A stretch of 64,000 bases of DNA from an uncultured Clostridia bacterium (GCA_947166385.1 CAMVEB010000010.1:44233-108232), one strand, 5' to 3'; counted from the first letter of the stretch, positions 9,694 through 18,832 are shown. Notes: generated by a model from the letters alone, not told the origin. Made by a program: numbers and translations.

Positions 9694-10740
9694 TCATTGT
9701 TCCACACCCATAACCAACAGCCGGCCTTGTACGCCGCCAAAGCTGCGGTCGCAGGTGATCAGGGTAATAATGTGATCAGTTTCGGATACCTCAATACCGG
9801 TATCGTAAAAGGCTTTCTTCCTGGCACGGTTTACGAACTTCAGGAAGGCATTGTCATCCTTGAAGGAAGCTGTTGAAGCATCCCAGTCGGACACCGTGTG
9901 ATTCAGCACGGCAAAGATCCGATAAGTTCTTTTGCCGTATATGGTGTTGAGCTGAATAGTCTGGTGGCTTTTCCAGTATGATTCGTTTTTGTACTGCAGA
10001 AGGGTTGAAAACATAGCAGTACTGTTGCTCAGGTGATGACCGTAGATCGCAATATTCTGACTGGGTGTTTCATAGTCTGATGTAGTCAGGGAAAACAGCG
10101 TACCCAGTTTGCTTTGCTGGCCTGTGATCAGATGATGAAGGTAATAGTCAGTACGGTCAGACCGGACAACAGGATAGTTAATCACCGTTCCCGGAATCGT
10201 CAGCCAGGCAACATAATCCTTGTTATCAGTAGCGGCATTCTGCGGTTTTGCGGAAGGCTTTGGTGTTGTTGCCGCGGCATTTTCCTGGAGCGGTTTCTTG
10301 GTTTGAGCAGGCTGCATTGGTTCAGACGTTGATTGTTCCTCAAACTCTTCTGTTTCATCGTCCTGGGCCGATTCTTCAGTAATTTCGGCAGCGTGTACAG
10401 GTTCCACCACATAGAATTCATCAGCCGGTTCCTCATCTTCTGCTGTGATCGCTTCTGTTTCAGAAGGCTCTTCCGTGGGTGGTTCTGTTGCTTCCGGTTC
10501 CGATTCTGTTTCTTCCTGCTGACTGTCTTCCGGCAGATCTTTAGTTTCTTGGGTTTCAGCTGCCTGAGCCCGTATTTCTTCCGCCAGAAGCGCGTATATG
10601 TTGTCATCCGCTGAAATTTCCTGCTGTTGTGAGATCATGGGAATCACGATCATCGCAACACCGGCTACAAACAACAGAAACAGCAGAAACAGAAAAAAAC
10701 GATTATTGGGCAATCTCAAAGGCAATTCCTCCTTTCGCAC
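9694..10740 (-). CDS. Sortase, class B-like
   Basis: 348 aa; N-terminal TM; acidic linker; TIPGTVINYPVVRSDRTDYYLHH, IYGHHL (catalytic His) and TLITCDRSFGGVQGRLLVMGV (catalytic Cys/Arg). Confidence 0.9.
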   Translation of the reverse strand: MRKEELPLRLPNNRFFLFLLFLLFVAGVAMIVIPMISQQQEISADDNIYALLAEEIRAQAAETQETKDLPEDSQQEETESEPEATEPPTEEPSETEAITAEDEEPADEFYVVEPVHAAEITEESAQDDETEEFEEQSTSEPMQPAQTKKPLQENAAATTPKPSAKPQNAATDNKDYVAWLTIPGTVINYPVVRSDRTDYYLHHLITGQQSKLGTLFSLTTSDYETPSQNIAIYGHHLSNSTAMFSTLLQYKNESYWKSHQTIQLNTIYGKRTYRIFAVLNHTVSDWDASTASFKDDNAFLKFVNRARKKAFYDTGIEVSETDHIITLITCDRSFGGVQGRLLVMGVEQ

Positions 10741-10776
10741 GTTGGAAGGGCATAAAAAAAGACGGCCTCTTTACCG

Positions 10777-11718
10777 TCATCTGGATTGTTCCTTTTCCCG
10801 CTGCCTTTTCAGGTAGTTTTCCAGGAGCTTGATAATGATCTGCTCAATCTTCTGGATGGAATAGGATTTGGGAAAGTACTTTTTCAGCGTATCATGGCTC
10901 AGCGTGATGGAGTCCCGCAGCGGCTTCTTCTCTTCCATCATGATGTCAGTGAGCTTTTCCTTGGTTGCTTCGCCGCTCTCGCTCATTTTTCGGATGCGCT
11001 GCGCCTGGGAAAGTGACGGAGTGTTCTGCGTTTCTTCCAGAGCAACGGCAACATCTCTCTGCTCAGATGGATTCAAGTAAGAAAGTTCAACAGCGGGAGT
11101 CAGCGCCAGCCGCCCTTCATCCACCATTTCTTGTAGTTCCGGATTTAAGTTATTCAGGCGGATTAAGCGTTGAATTTGCTTTCTGCTGTCCGGCGAATTT
11201 TCTGCCACAATATCAATACTACGTCGACCATCTAACTTGTGGCCATCATGGCCACAAGTTAAGTCGCTTCTCTGACCTTGATGTTTCAAGGCTTCCAGCT
11301 TCATCTGATACGCCTTGGCTCTTTCAGTGGGAGGGATCTCATCCCGCTGCTGGAGATTGGAATCGACCATCAGAATGGTGGCTTCATCGTTATCCAGGTT
11401 CCGGATAAGCACAGGTACTTCCTCAATCCCGGCCAGTTCACAGGCGTGTTTGCGCCGGTGACCGGAGATGATCTCATATCCGCCGCCGTCGAGAGGCCTT
11501 GCAATAAGCGGAATCATGACCCCGAATTCCTTAACGCTCTCTACCATTTCCATCATGCGCTTGTCATCGACAACGCTGAAGGGATGATCTTTAAAAGGAA
11601 ACAGCTCTGTGATCGGAATCTTCTGAATCTGCTCCGGCGCGGCACCGTTTCGACTTTGCTCCGTGGAGAAGATATCATCGTATGGGGTCAGGCTTATGTT
11701 TGATCCGTTCGGCTTCAT
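10777..11718 (-). CDS. parB: ParB-family partition protein
   Basis: 313 aa; PLIARPLDGGGYEIISGHRRKHACELAGIEEVPVLIRNLDNDEATILMVDSNLQQR is the ParB/Spo0J nuclease-like core. Confidence 0.95.
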   Translation of the reverse strand: MKPNGSNISLTPYDDIFSTEQSRNGAAPEQIQKIPITELFPFKDHPFSVVDDKRMMEMVESVKEFGVMIPLIARPLDGGGYEIISGHRRKHACELAGIEEVPVLIRNLDNDEATILMVDSNLQQRDEIPPTERAKAYQMKLEALKHQGQRSDLTCGHDGHKLDGRRSIDIVAENSPDSRKQIQRLIRLNNLNPELQEMVDEGRLALTPAVELSYLNPSEQRDVAVALEETQNTPSLSQAQRIRKMSESGEATKEKLTDIMMEEKKPLRDSITLSHDTLKKYFPKSYSIQKIEQIIIKLLENYLKRQREKEQSR

Positions 11719-12496
11719 GCTGCATCACCTCCTTCGTCAGAGCGTGATACGCATTGGCGACTTTGCCGCCGGGATCGTGTTCAAAGATACTTTTCCCTTC
11801 AGAACTGATCTCAGCCGCACGGACGGAATGAGGGATCTCTGTTTCAAACACTTTGATCTTACCGCCGTATGTGTCACGGATCAGGTTGCTGATCATCCGT
11901 GCGTTGTTTGTCCGGTTATCCACCATTGTCAGCAGAATCCCGTCTATCTCAAGCTTTGGATTGATCTGCCGCCGTACCTTTGCAATGGTTTGAAGCAGCT
12001 GCTCCAGACCTTTTGCGGAAAGGTAGTTTGCCTGAACAGGAATGATCACCTTGTTGGAAGCGGCCAGTGCGTTAATGGTCAGCATGCCCAGGGAAGGCAT
12101 ACAGTCGATCAGGATATGATCGTAATCCTTCCTATATTCATTCAGGACATACTTGAGCATTGATTCCCGGCTCATGGCGTTCACCAGAGAAACCTCCGTC
12201 CCGGCCAGCGCGATGCTTGACGGCATTAGATCCATGCCCTCAGGGTGATGGATAATGCCTTCGCCGGGGACGGGAGTTTGATCGTTCATAACCTTGGTCA
12301 TGAGATCAGCCAGTGTGACCGGAAGGTTATCCGGCTGCGGATTGCCCAGGGAAATCGTCATGGATGCCTGCGGGTCTGTGTCCACCAGAAGAACTCGCTT
12401 GCCCTCCTGTACAAGCGCAGCGCCCAGATTGACGCAGCTCGTGCTCTTTGCAACGCCGCCTTTCTGGTTCACAAGCGCCGTTACTGTGGGGGCCAT
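11675..12496 (-). CDS. parA: ParA-family ATPase
   Basis: About 274 aa; VNQKGGVAKSTSCVNLGAALVQEGKRVLLVDTDPQASMT, deviant Walker A; overlaps the parB start. Start codon choice (12496 or 12502) uncertain. Confidence 0.95.
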   Translation of the reverse strand: MAPTVTALVNQKGGVAKSTSCVNLGAALVQEGKRVLLVDTDPQASMTISLGNPQPDNLPVTLADLMTKVMNDQTPVPGEGIIHHPEGMDLMPSSIALAGTEVSLVNAMSRESMLKYVLNEYRKDYDHILIDCMPSLGMLTINALAASNKVIIPVQANYLSAKGLEQLLQTIAKVRRQINPKLEIDGILLTMVDNRTNNARMISNLIRDTYGGKIKVFETEIPHSVRAAEISSEGKSIFEHDPGGKVANAYHALTKEVMQHEAERIKHKPDPIR

Positions 12497-12962
12497 AGGC
12501 ATACCTCCTCCATAACCGGCTTCACATACGCATCAACGTATATGATGATGAACAATCCGTCTGTGATGATTAGGATTACCATAAGCAGCCTCCTTACAGA
12601 ATAGAATAGAAAAAGCACCGGCGCGTATTGCGTCGATGCCCTCTGCCAAACCTGGCACGATAACATTATCAGACTTTTCCCCTTCAATCAATAGCGCATC
12701 GTATGCAATTTTGTCTCATCGTTTAGCGTTCAGTCTCAAATTTTCAGGAAAATGGAAAAAAGATGCTTTTCAAACGAAAAATCTGCGGATCATTCTTCAG
12801 AACAGGTCGATTCCATGGTATACTTTCAGGGATTAGAAAACCCATCCGGAGCTTACGTTATAACGTTTTCACCGAGAGAGGTTATGAAGGCCATTTGTTC
12901 CCCGGGATCGGCTAAATAGATCAGATGTTGACACAATGCGGCTATGCAGATTGTGAGAGAAT

Positions 12963-13559
12963 ATGGAGAACAGAATTATAGAGGAAGCGATAGAGTACAT
13001 CCGGACATTGTTCCAGGGGAACAGCGACGGACACGACTTTGATCATACAATGCGAGTTTATCATACAGCCATGGAGATTGCGGATTCTGAGCCCCGTTGC
13101 AACAGATTAATCGTAGCCCTGGCAGCGCTGCTCCACGACGCGGGTGACTATAAGCTGTTTGAAACGAAGAACAACGCGAACGCCAGAGCTTTTCTGGACT
13201 CTCAGAATATTGATGAAGCAACGGCTTTGCAGATCTGCATGGCCATCAACTCGGTGTCCTTCAGCAAAAACAAAGGCAGATGCCCTGAATTGCTCGAAGG
13301 TAAGATCGTTCAGGATGCTGACAGGCTGGATGCCATCGGAGCCATAGGCATTGCGAGGACTTTCGCTTACGGCGGGAAGCATAGCAGAACACTGGATTCG
13401 TCCATCGAGCATTTTCATGAGAAACTGCTTCTGCTGAAGGCTATGATGCATACGGAAAAAGCGAAGGAACTGGCTGAAAGTCGTCACGCGTTCATGGAAA
13501 GCTTCTTACAAGAATGGGAAAAGGAGCAAGGCAGTAATGAATGTAAAAGCCATCTTTGA
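12963..13559 (+). CDS. HD-domain phosphohydrolase
   Basis: 198 aa; GHDFDHTMRVYHTAMEI...ALLHDAGDY...QDADRLDAIGAIGIAR HD signature. Confidence 0.88.
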   Translation: MENRIIEEAIEYIRTLFQGNSDGHDFDHTMRVYHTAMEIADSEPRCNRLIVALAALLHDAGDYKLFETKNNANARAFLDSQNIDEATALQICMAINSVSFSKNKGRCPELLEGKIVQDADRLDAIGAIGIARTFAYGGKHSRTLDSSIEHFHEKLLLLKAMMHTEKAKELAESRHAFMESFLQEWEKEQGSNECKSHL

Positions 13560-13995
13560 TCGTTATAAAGTCACCGTAGAGGATGATAAGTGCTTTGACC
13601 TAATACGTCAGATCCATGTCAAAGCGACGCCGGAAGAGATTGTTCGCCAGAAGACAATCAAGTATTTGATGAAACGTCTGGAAGTCCCGCAGGCAAAAAT
13701 CATCATTGAAAGATCATTGGGCTCTTTGGGCGTGAAAGGCAGCAAAAAAAGGATTGATATCGGAATACTTGATGAGAATGACCTTATTATGGCTGTAATT
13801 GAATGCAAGGCTTCCTTGTTGGGGATTGATGAAGCTGCGCATGCGCAAGCAGAGGACTATTTTAAGCTGCTGAATACGCGGTATTTCTTTGTGACCGATG
13901 GAAATACATTCACAGGATACTTTTATAACACGGTTCAGTTTATCAGGCTTGAAGAAATACCAAAGTATAAAAATGCCCTGACAGGTTGTAAATGA
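13537..13995 (+). CDS. HsdR N-terminal-like (type I R subunit N-domain) nuclease-fold protein
   Basis: 152 aa; KTIKYLMKRLEVP...KRIDIGILDENDLIMAVIECKASL (D-x-ExK) and YFKLLNTRYFFVTDGNTFTGY; overlaps upstream HD gene by 23 bp. Confidence 0.75.
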   Translation: MNVKAIFDRYKVTVEDDKCFDLIRQIHVKATPEEIVRQKTIKYLMKRLEVPQAKIIIERSLGSLGVKGSKKRIDIGILDENDLIMAVIECKASLLGIDEAAHAQAEDYFKLLNTRYFFVTDGNTFTGYFYNTVQFIRLEEIPKYKNALTGCK

Positions 13996-14006
13996 ACTGT
14001 CAGGGC
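13975..14006. terminator. Hairpin terminator between convergent genes
   Basis: GCCCTGACAG (13975-13984) / CTGTCAGGGC (13997-14006), perfect 10-bp stem; T-rich run follows on the plus strand. Confidence 0.75.
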
Positions 14007-14012
14007 TGATTT

Positions 14013-14459
14013 TTAGCACATCTTTGTAGGGATATCGGCTTCCGTAAGGTCGTTGAGCAATGTGTCCAGGTTTTTCAGGGCAATATCATGTCTTCGATAT
14101 CCCCATGTCCGGGAATGATGAAGCTTGATGGATATTTCATTGAGAGGCATATGCTGCAGGTGGTGATATGTCAGCAGATCCTCGTCATCCTGTTCTTCGA
14201 GGCCGTTCATTTTCCCAGTGATGAAATCAACAAGCGCGGAATAGTAATCAGAAGCAATCCGCAATTCATCTTTCGCTTCGGAAAGCCGCAGAATCGAATC
14301 TTCAAACGAGTGCACGTTTCTGGAACGGGAAACCACTTCTCCTTCCAGAGAAGACGTGATCCGTTCGGCCATGCACTTGTACAGCTCCACCTTTCGGGCG
14401 GCGGTGTTGATATTCCGCTCCGAAGCCTCAATTCTCTTAAAGATTTCAATTGCTGTCAT
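14013..14459 (-). CDS. DUF1492/RinA-like phage-type transcriptional regulator
   Basis: 148 aa; MTAIEIFKRIEASERNINTAARKVELYKCMAERITSS...LLTYHHLQHMPLNEISIKLHHSRTWGYRRHDIALKNL resembles DUF1492-type proteins. Confidence 0.65.
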   Translation of the reverse strand: MTAIEIFKRIEASERNINTAARKVELYKCMAERITSSLEGEVVSRSRNVHSFEDSILRLSEAKDELRIASDYYSALVDFITGKMNGLEEQDDEDLLTYHHLQHMPLNEISIKLHHSRTWGYRRHDIALKNLDTLLNDLTEADIPTKMC

Positions 14460-14500
14460 TTTTCTTTCCTCTGCTCTTAACGCGATATGCGTTTGCTTTT

Positions 14501-14740
14501 TCAGTTTCTGCTGTTATCATCCGGCTTCCAGGTGAGGATGAACTGATCATTCTGATTCCTCATCTGATTTTTCAGCCGGGTGTTTGCCTTCCTGCGGGAT
14601 TGCTTTGCCTTGTGGCGCTTTTTCCTGCATTCCTGGATGTACCTATATTCCTGTGACTTGGCTGACTTCTTTTCGGCCATCACATGAGCTATTGCTTTGC
14701 CTTCCGTGGGGCAGGAATAGTGTTCACTGTTCAGATACAT
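14501..14740 (-). CDS. Small basic protein of unknown function
   Basis: 79 aa; K/R-rich, collinear with surrounding minus-strand element genes. Confidence 0.5.
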   Translation of the reverse strand: MYLNSEHYSCPTEGKAIAHVMAEKKSAKSQEYRYIQECRKKRHKAKQSRRKANTRLKNQMRNQNDQFILTWKPDDNSRN

Positions 14741-14745
14741 GATCG

Positions 14746-14985
14746 TTATCCTCCGTTTTTTTTCTTTGCTTTCTCTTCGATATAGTCAATCAATGCCAGG
14801 AAAATATGGCCTGCCAGCGGATGATTGTCCCAGGCAGCGCATACCTTACCCATTTCCTGCACCGTCTGAAGCCACCAATCAGGAGCGCACTCATCGCTGT
14901 TGGCCGGCGGATTGCAGTGCGTTTTCAGGAAAATAAAGGCATGGCGCATGATTTCACGTTCTTCCGATGTCAGAGTCTGTTCCAT
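14746..14985 (-). CDS. Small protein of unknown function
   Basis: MEQTLTSEEREIMRHAFIFLKTHCNPPANS...IEEKAKKKNGG, collinear between neighbours; overlaps the 3' end of the primase-helicase ORF. Confidence 0.55.
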   Translation of the reverse strand: MEQTLTSEEREIMRHAFIFLKTHCNPPANSDECAPDWWLQTVQEMGKVCAAWDNHPLAGHIFLALIDYIEEKAKKKNGG

Positions 14986-17029
14986 TTCCTGCGTCCTCCT
15001 TAAAGGGAAAACCTTCGATTTCATTCATGTCTACCTGTGTGAAACCTTCCGCCCAGCTGTATGCGGGCACTCCGCCTCTGATATCCGTCATGGTCTTGCA
15101 TGTGCCGTCGAAATAGAGAAGAATCATTTCATCCACAACACCGAGATCACGGTTTTTCATGATTTCAATCGCATTGCCGACATCCGGGGCAATGTTCAGC
15201 TTCGGATAGATCTCTTTTACCCTGGTGAGGAAATCGTTATTCACCCGATGTACCATGAACACGTTGTCCGCTGTGTTGCTCAGGTCGCCGGTGCCGCTGA
15301 TATCATTCTTCCGCAGGAACGATTCCGTCTTTCGCGGATGGCAGATAAAGTGGATGTGAACATTCAGCTGCTTTGCCGCCTGTGAAAGGGTCTGAACGAT
15401 TTGAGACTGGATCTCATACTTGTCCGAGGTTCCGACAGGCAGGTTCAGCGACATCAGATTGTCTATGATGACAACATCAGACCCCTTTTCCTTCACCCAG
15501 TTAAAGATGACCGATGCTACAGTTTCCCAATTGCTGCCGTAATCGTTGTTGTAAATCGCCAGCGATCCGCTCAGTCGTTTGTTCAGGTATTCCTTAATTC
15601 CGGCTTTCAGGCGGTAATGCCGGGGAGACAGTGGGTCTTCCTCCACATTGTCCCGACCGGCTGCCTGCAGATACAGCCAGTACTTGACAAGCTTTGGCGG
15701 CATCTCGCCGGAGAACATGGCAACCTTATATCCCTGGTGAACAGCTGTAAGACCTAGCTGACTGACCAGTGTCGACTTGCCGGAAGAGTTTGATCCCGAC
15801 CAGATCGAGAGCTCGCCCTTGTTGAATCCGCCGATCAGCGCGTCCAGCTTTCCGAGCTTGGACTGAATAGTGGTGATTTTGCTGCGGTCATAGTCTTCAA
15901 CATCGGCAATGTCCAGCATCGTAGGCTTCTGAACGACTGCCGGGGCCTGCTGCACAGCTGTGGCGGGAGCAGCCGTCTGCGAAACCTGTTCGCTGCCGTT
16001 TGAGATTCGCGGCAGCGGAGCGACCTGCTGAGCCTGAAACACACTGTTGGAATAAGCGGAAGGATCGACTTTCGCCCGAAACTCATGCCAGCCAAAGCCT
16101 GAGCAGCCATTGTGAAAACATTTGAAGCCTAACCGCCCGTCGTTTGAGACAAACACAGCCGAATCCGGTGCCTTGTGATCACTGTTGAAAGGGCATTCCG
16201 ACAGGATGTACTTGGTCAGGTTGCCGCTTTCGATCTTCCGGGCCACGCTGATATTGTGGCTGGCCAGGAAAGAATCCATATCGAACGGAGTCGAGGCATA
16301 TCTGTTCGATAAAGTACTCGAGGGCGTCATCTTTTCCCACTCGCCGGCAACCGCTCTTACAAGCGCCATGGGTGTAGGCTGAATGGGGTTCGGCGCGTGA
16401 AGAATCTTGCTTTCCCTGTGGGGACGTTCGGGAGAATTCGCGCCTTTGCGGGCAACCGTGCCGTAGAGTTTCGTGATTCTGGCCGGGTTGTAAACCGCTG
16501 TGTCAATCTGTACCGCTTCGGAAGAGAACCACAGATCCAGCACTTTCAGGAACTGGGAAATGATATCTTTGCTTGAAATCTCTGCCTTGATCTTGTACAG
16601 CAGGTGATAACCGTTTCCGCTGTCGGCGGCGATCGGTTCGCTGAATCCCAGCTTTTTCAGGTGCAGATAGACAGCCCTGGCTGTTTTACGGGCTTGTTCT
16701 TTTTCACCGTCTGTGGCGCTTACGCCGGAAGGACGAACGGGATCGGCATCAATCAGAATCCAGCTGTAGCCGATAATGTCCCGATCTGAGGTCGTTTCCT
16801 TGGGATTGGGCATCAGGACTTCCCGCTGCGCCCGGGAATAACAGCCCGGATCAATGCAGTTCATGGTCTGATAAAAGGTACGGCCCTTATAACGTGCAAG
16901 TTGCTTTTCGATATTGGCGCTGTTTGCCTTAAAAAGCCCGCTGATTGTAGGCTTAGGATCAATGCTGCGGATCTCGATAACATCTTCCGGATCATGAAGC
17001 AGCAGAAGACTACTCAGTATTCCGTCCAT
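14954..17029 (-). CDS. Primase-helicase-like replication protein (zinc-binding motif plus RecA-like ATPase)
   Basis: N-terminal primase-like region (GYSWILIDADPVRPSGVSATDGEK, DSGNGYHLLYKI), zinc-finger-like CPFNSDH...CFHNGC, Walker A SGSNSSGKSTLVSQLGL, Walker B VVIIDNLM. Start MDGILSSLLLL at 17029. Confidence 0.85.
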   Translation of the reverse strand: MDGILSSLLLLHDPEDVIEIRSIDPKPTISGLFKANSANIEKQLARYKGRTFYQTMNCIDPGCYSRAQREVLMPNPKETTSDRDIIGYSWILIDADPVRPSGVSATDGEKEQARKTARAVYLHLKKLGFSEPIAADSGNGYHLLYKIKAEISSKDIISQFLKVLDLWFSSEAVQIDTAVYNPARITKLYGTVARKGANSPERPHRESKILHAPNPIQPTPMALVRAVAGEWEKMTPSSTLSNRYASTPFDMDSFLASHNISVARKIESGNLTKYILSECPFNSDHKAPDSAVFVSNDGRLGFKCFHNGCSGFGWHEFRAKVDPSAYSNSVFQAQQVAPLPRISNGSEQVSQTAAPATAVQQAPAVVQKPTMLDIADVEDYDRSKITTIQSKLGKLDALIGGFNKGELSIWSGSNSSGKSTLVSQLGLTAVHQGYKVAMFSGEMPPKLVKYWLYLQAAGRDNVEEDPLSPRHYRLKAGIKEYLNKRLSGSLAIYNNDYGSNWETVASVIFNWVKEKGSDVVIIDNLMSLNLPVGTSDKYEIQSQIVQTLSQAAKQLNVHIHFICHPRKTESFLRKNDISGTGDLSNTADNVFMVHRVNNDFLTRVKEIYPKLNIAPDVGNAIEIMKNRDLGVVDEMILLYFDGTCKTMTDIRGGVPAYSWAEGFTQVDMNEIEGFPFKEDAGNGTDSDIGRT

Positions 17030-17745
17030 GCGGATCGCTCCTCTCTTTCGCTCAGGTCGATATAGTCTTCCCATTTTCCGTCAAGCCATTTTGCTGCCCT
17101 GGGGATATACTTGCCGTTATCCTGAAGCCATTCTCTGGAGCACTTTGCGTTCTCCAGTGCCGCAATCAGGGTTTCTGTCGGCACTTTCATCTCCATCCAG
17201 GCTTTTCTGGCCGCGGATTTCTCCTCATGCCGGGGGTATGCTTTCCAGAAGATTTCGAAAACCTGGTCGCGGTAAGAAAGTGTTCTTGGTCTTTCTTGGT
17301 TATATTTTTGGTTGTGCTCATTTCGTGGGCAGCCAATGCCCATATCGTGAGCAGCTACGTTCATATCTTGGGCATTTGTGCCCATATTGTGGGCAACTGG
17401 GCTTGTCGGCATGGCGGTTGCTGGCCTGACATTCTCCTGACAGATCTCACTCCAGCCGATCACCGTGTACAATGCTCCGTCAGAGTTGCGAGAAACGCTG
17501 ATGAGTCCTTTGCAGAACAGGGATTCAATGTGCTTTGCTGTTCCGTTTCTGCTCCATCCGAGGGCTTTTGCGATACTGACAACGGACGATTGAAACTGTC
17601 CAGGCTTCAGATGTCCGTAAAAGTTATGGCTGGCGCGAAGCAGAAAAAAGAAATACAGTGCCGCATCATATCCGTCTTCCCAGATACGCGAATCCAGAAT
17701 GGTTCTGGAGATTTTGACAAAACCCGTAGGTTCCATGTTATTCAC
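17014..17745 (-). CDS. Phage-type replication initiator/replisome organizer-like protein
   Basis: 243 aa; wHTH-like N-terminus (FVKISRTILDSRIWEDGYDAALYFFFLLRASH...IAKALGWSRNGTAKHIESL) and C-terminal FWKAYPRHEEKSAARKAWMEM...YIPRAAKWLDGKWEDY common in phage/ICE replication proteins. Confidence 0.8.
   Translation of the reverse strand: MNNMEPTGFVKISRTILDSRIWEDGYDAALYFFFLLRASHNFYGHLKPGQFQSSVVSIAKALGWSRNGTAKHIESLFCKGLISVSRNSDGALYTVIGWSEICQENVRPATAMPTSPVAHNMGTNAQDMNVAAHDMGIGCPRNEHNQKYNQERPRTLSYRDQVFEIFWKAYPRHEEKSAARKAWMEMKVPTETLIAALENAKCSREWLQDNGKYIPRAAKWLDGKWEDYIDLSEREERSAWTEY
17316..17395. repeat. Four 16-bp iteron-like repeats at 21-22 bp spacing inside the replication-initiator gene
   Basis: GCTCATTTCGTGGGCA (17316-17331), GCCCATATCGTGAGCA (17338-17353), GTTCATATCTTGGGCA (17359-17374), GCCCATATTGTGGGCA (17380-17395). 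Confidence 0.85.
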
Positions 17746-17802
17746 CTGCCAATCAATCCCCCAGAGCAGGCAGACCGCCTGCCCTGGGGATAAGGTATTG
17801 GA

Positions 17803-18525
17803 TCAGAAGGGAGTATCCTGATCATCGGTATAGTGCATCGGAAGCAGAGATGCTTCAGGCGCGTACATTGTGGGTGAGACGACTGGAGCAGTCGGCGGTA
17901 TCGCTTCCGGCATGGGAGGAATAGCGCTTGCAGGGATAACAGGAGCAATCGCTTGCTGGATCGTATCCGGAATCTGTCTTGCCGCGGATGAAACAGGTGG
18001 ATAGCCCTGGACGATATGGGATGCACGGCGCTTCATGGGACGGAATGTTCCATTGCGGATCACGGAAACAGGAATGAATTTGCCGATTTCTGTAAAAATG
18101 CAGCCGTTGTATTCGTTTTCCCGAACAGAGATTCCGACCGTCATTCCTTTCAGGGAATCGGTGTTCCAGTTCCAGTTGAATCCTGGATTGCTTGCCATGA
18201 TTGCTCCCATAGTCAGATTGAAGCGGTCCAGCATCCACAGATCTTCCTGCTGAAGATTGTTGGTCGGGCAGAAAATCCTGTAGACTCCGCGGTAACGGGC
18301 CGGATACTGGCCGCCTTCCTGCGCACGGTAGTCCTTCAGGAAAAATCCGGCATACGGGCCTTCCGTGATTTCCACTGTGAAAACCAGCATCTGGTTTCCA
18401 TCAGCACGGTTTTCCGCACGGGCATCCTGGATCACAGCGATATAACCGCCAACCGGCAGCTGTGCGCGGAACTGTTCCTGCATGGGCCTGAAGCCGTTGA
18501 AGGGATTCACATTACTCATCTTCTT
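17803..18525 (-). CDS. DUF669-like (possible ssDNA-binding) phage/ICE protein
   Basis: MSNVNPFNGFRPMQEQFRAQLPVGGYIAVIQDARAENRADGNQMLVFTVEITEGPYAGFFLKDYRAQ...NWNWNTDSLKGMTVGISVRENEYNG, typical of DUF669-type proteins in replication modules. Confidence 0.65.
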   Translation of the reverse strand, partial: KKMSNVNPFNGFRPMQEQFRAQLPVGGYIAVIQDARAENRADGNQMLVFTVEITEGPYAGFFLKDYRAQEGGQYPARYRGVYRIFCPTNNLQQEDLWMLDRFNLTMGAIMASNPGFNWNWNTDSLKGMTVGISVRENEYNGCIFTEIGKFIPVSVIRNGTFRPMKRRASHIVQGYPPVSSAARQIPDTIQQAIAPVIPASAIPPMPEAIPPTAPVVSPTMYAPEASLLPMHYTDDQDTPF

Positions 18526-18832
18526 CATCCTCCTCATTTCCGTCAGTCAGAAGCATTGGAGCGATTATCGTTTCCAGGACTTGTATCTGGTTCATCCATG
18601 CCTTTCGCATATAGCAGCGAACGCAAATGTACTCTCGAGCAAAAAAGTTCGGGCTTTCCCTTGATGGGAATACAGCATCAATCATTGAAAACGTCTTTCC
18701 GCACCGCGTGCACGTGGTAAATGTGTTTTCAATGGTTACTCCGAGAATCTCTCCGGGTGCTACGTCTTTGGGTACCTTGATAAAAACCACTTTTTCGTCC
18801 TCCTTTTGGGGGCCGTTTTTTTTGCCCCTCAC
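18512..18832 (-). CDS. Small CxxC zinc-binding-type protein
   Basis: 106 aa; CTRCGKTF...YICVRCYMRK two CxxC pairs; acidic C-terminus. Confidence 0.6.
   Translation of the reverse strand: MRGKKNGPQKEDEKVVFIKVPKDVAPGEILGVTIENTFTTCTRCGKTFSMIDAVFPSRESPNFFAREYICVRCYMRKAWMNQIQVLETIIAPMLLTDGNEEDEEDE

Noticed and set aside
12481-12687. 68-aa minus-strand ORF upstream of parA
   Set aside because: Overlaps the parA start; no convincing start signal; hydrophobic stretch probably incidental.
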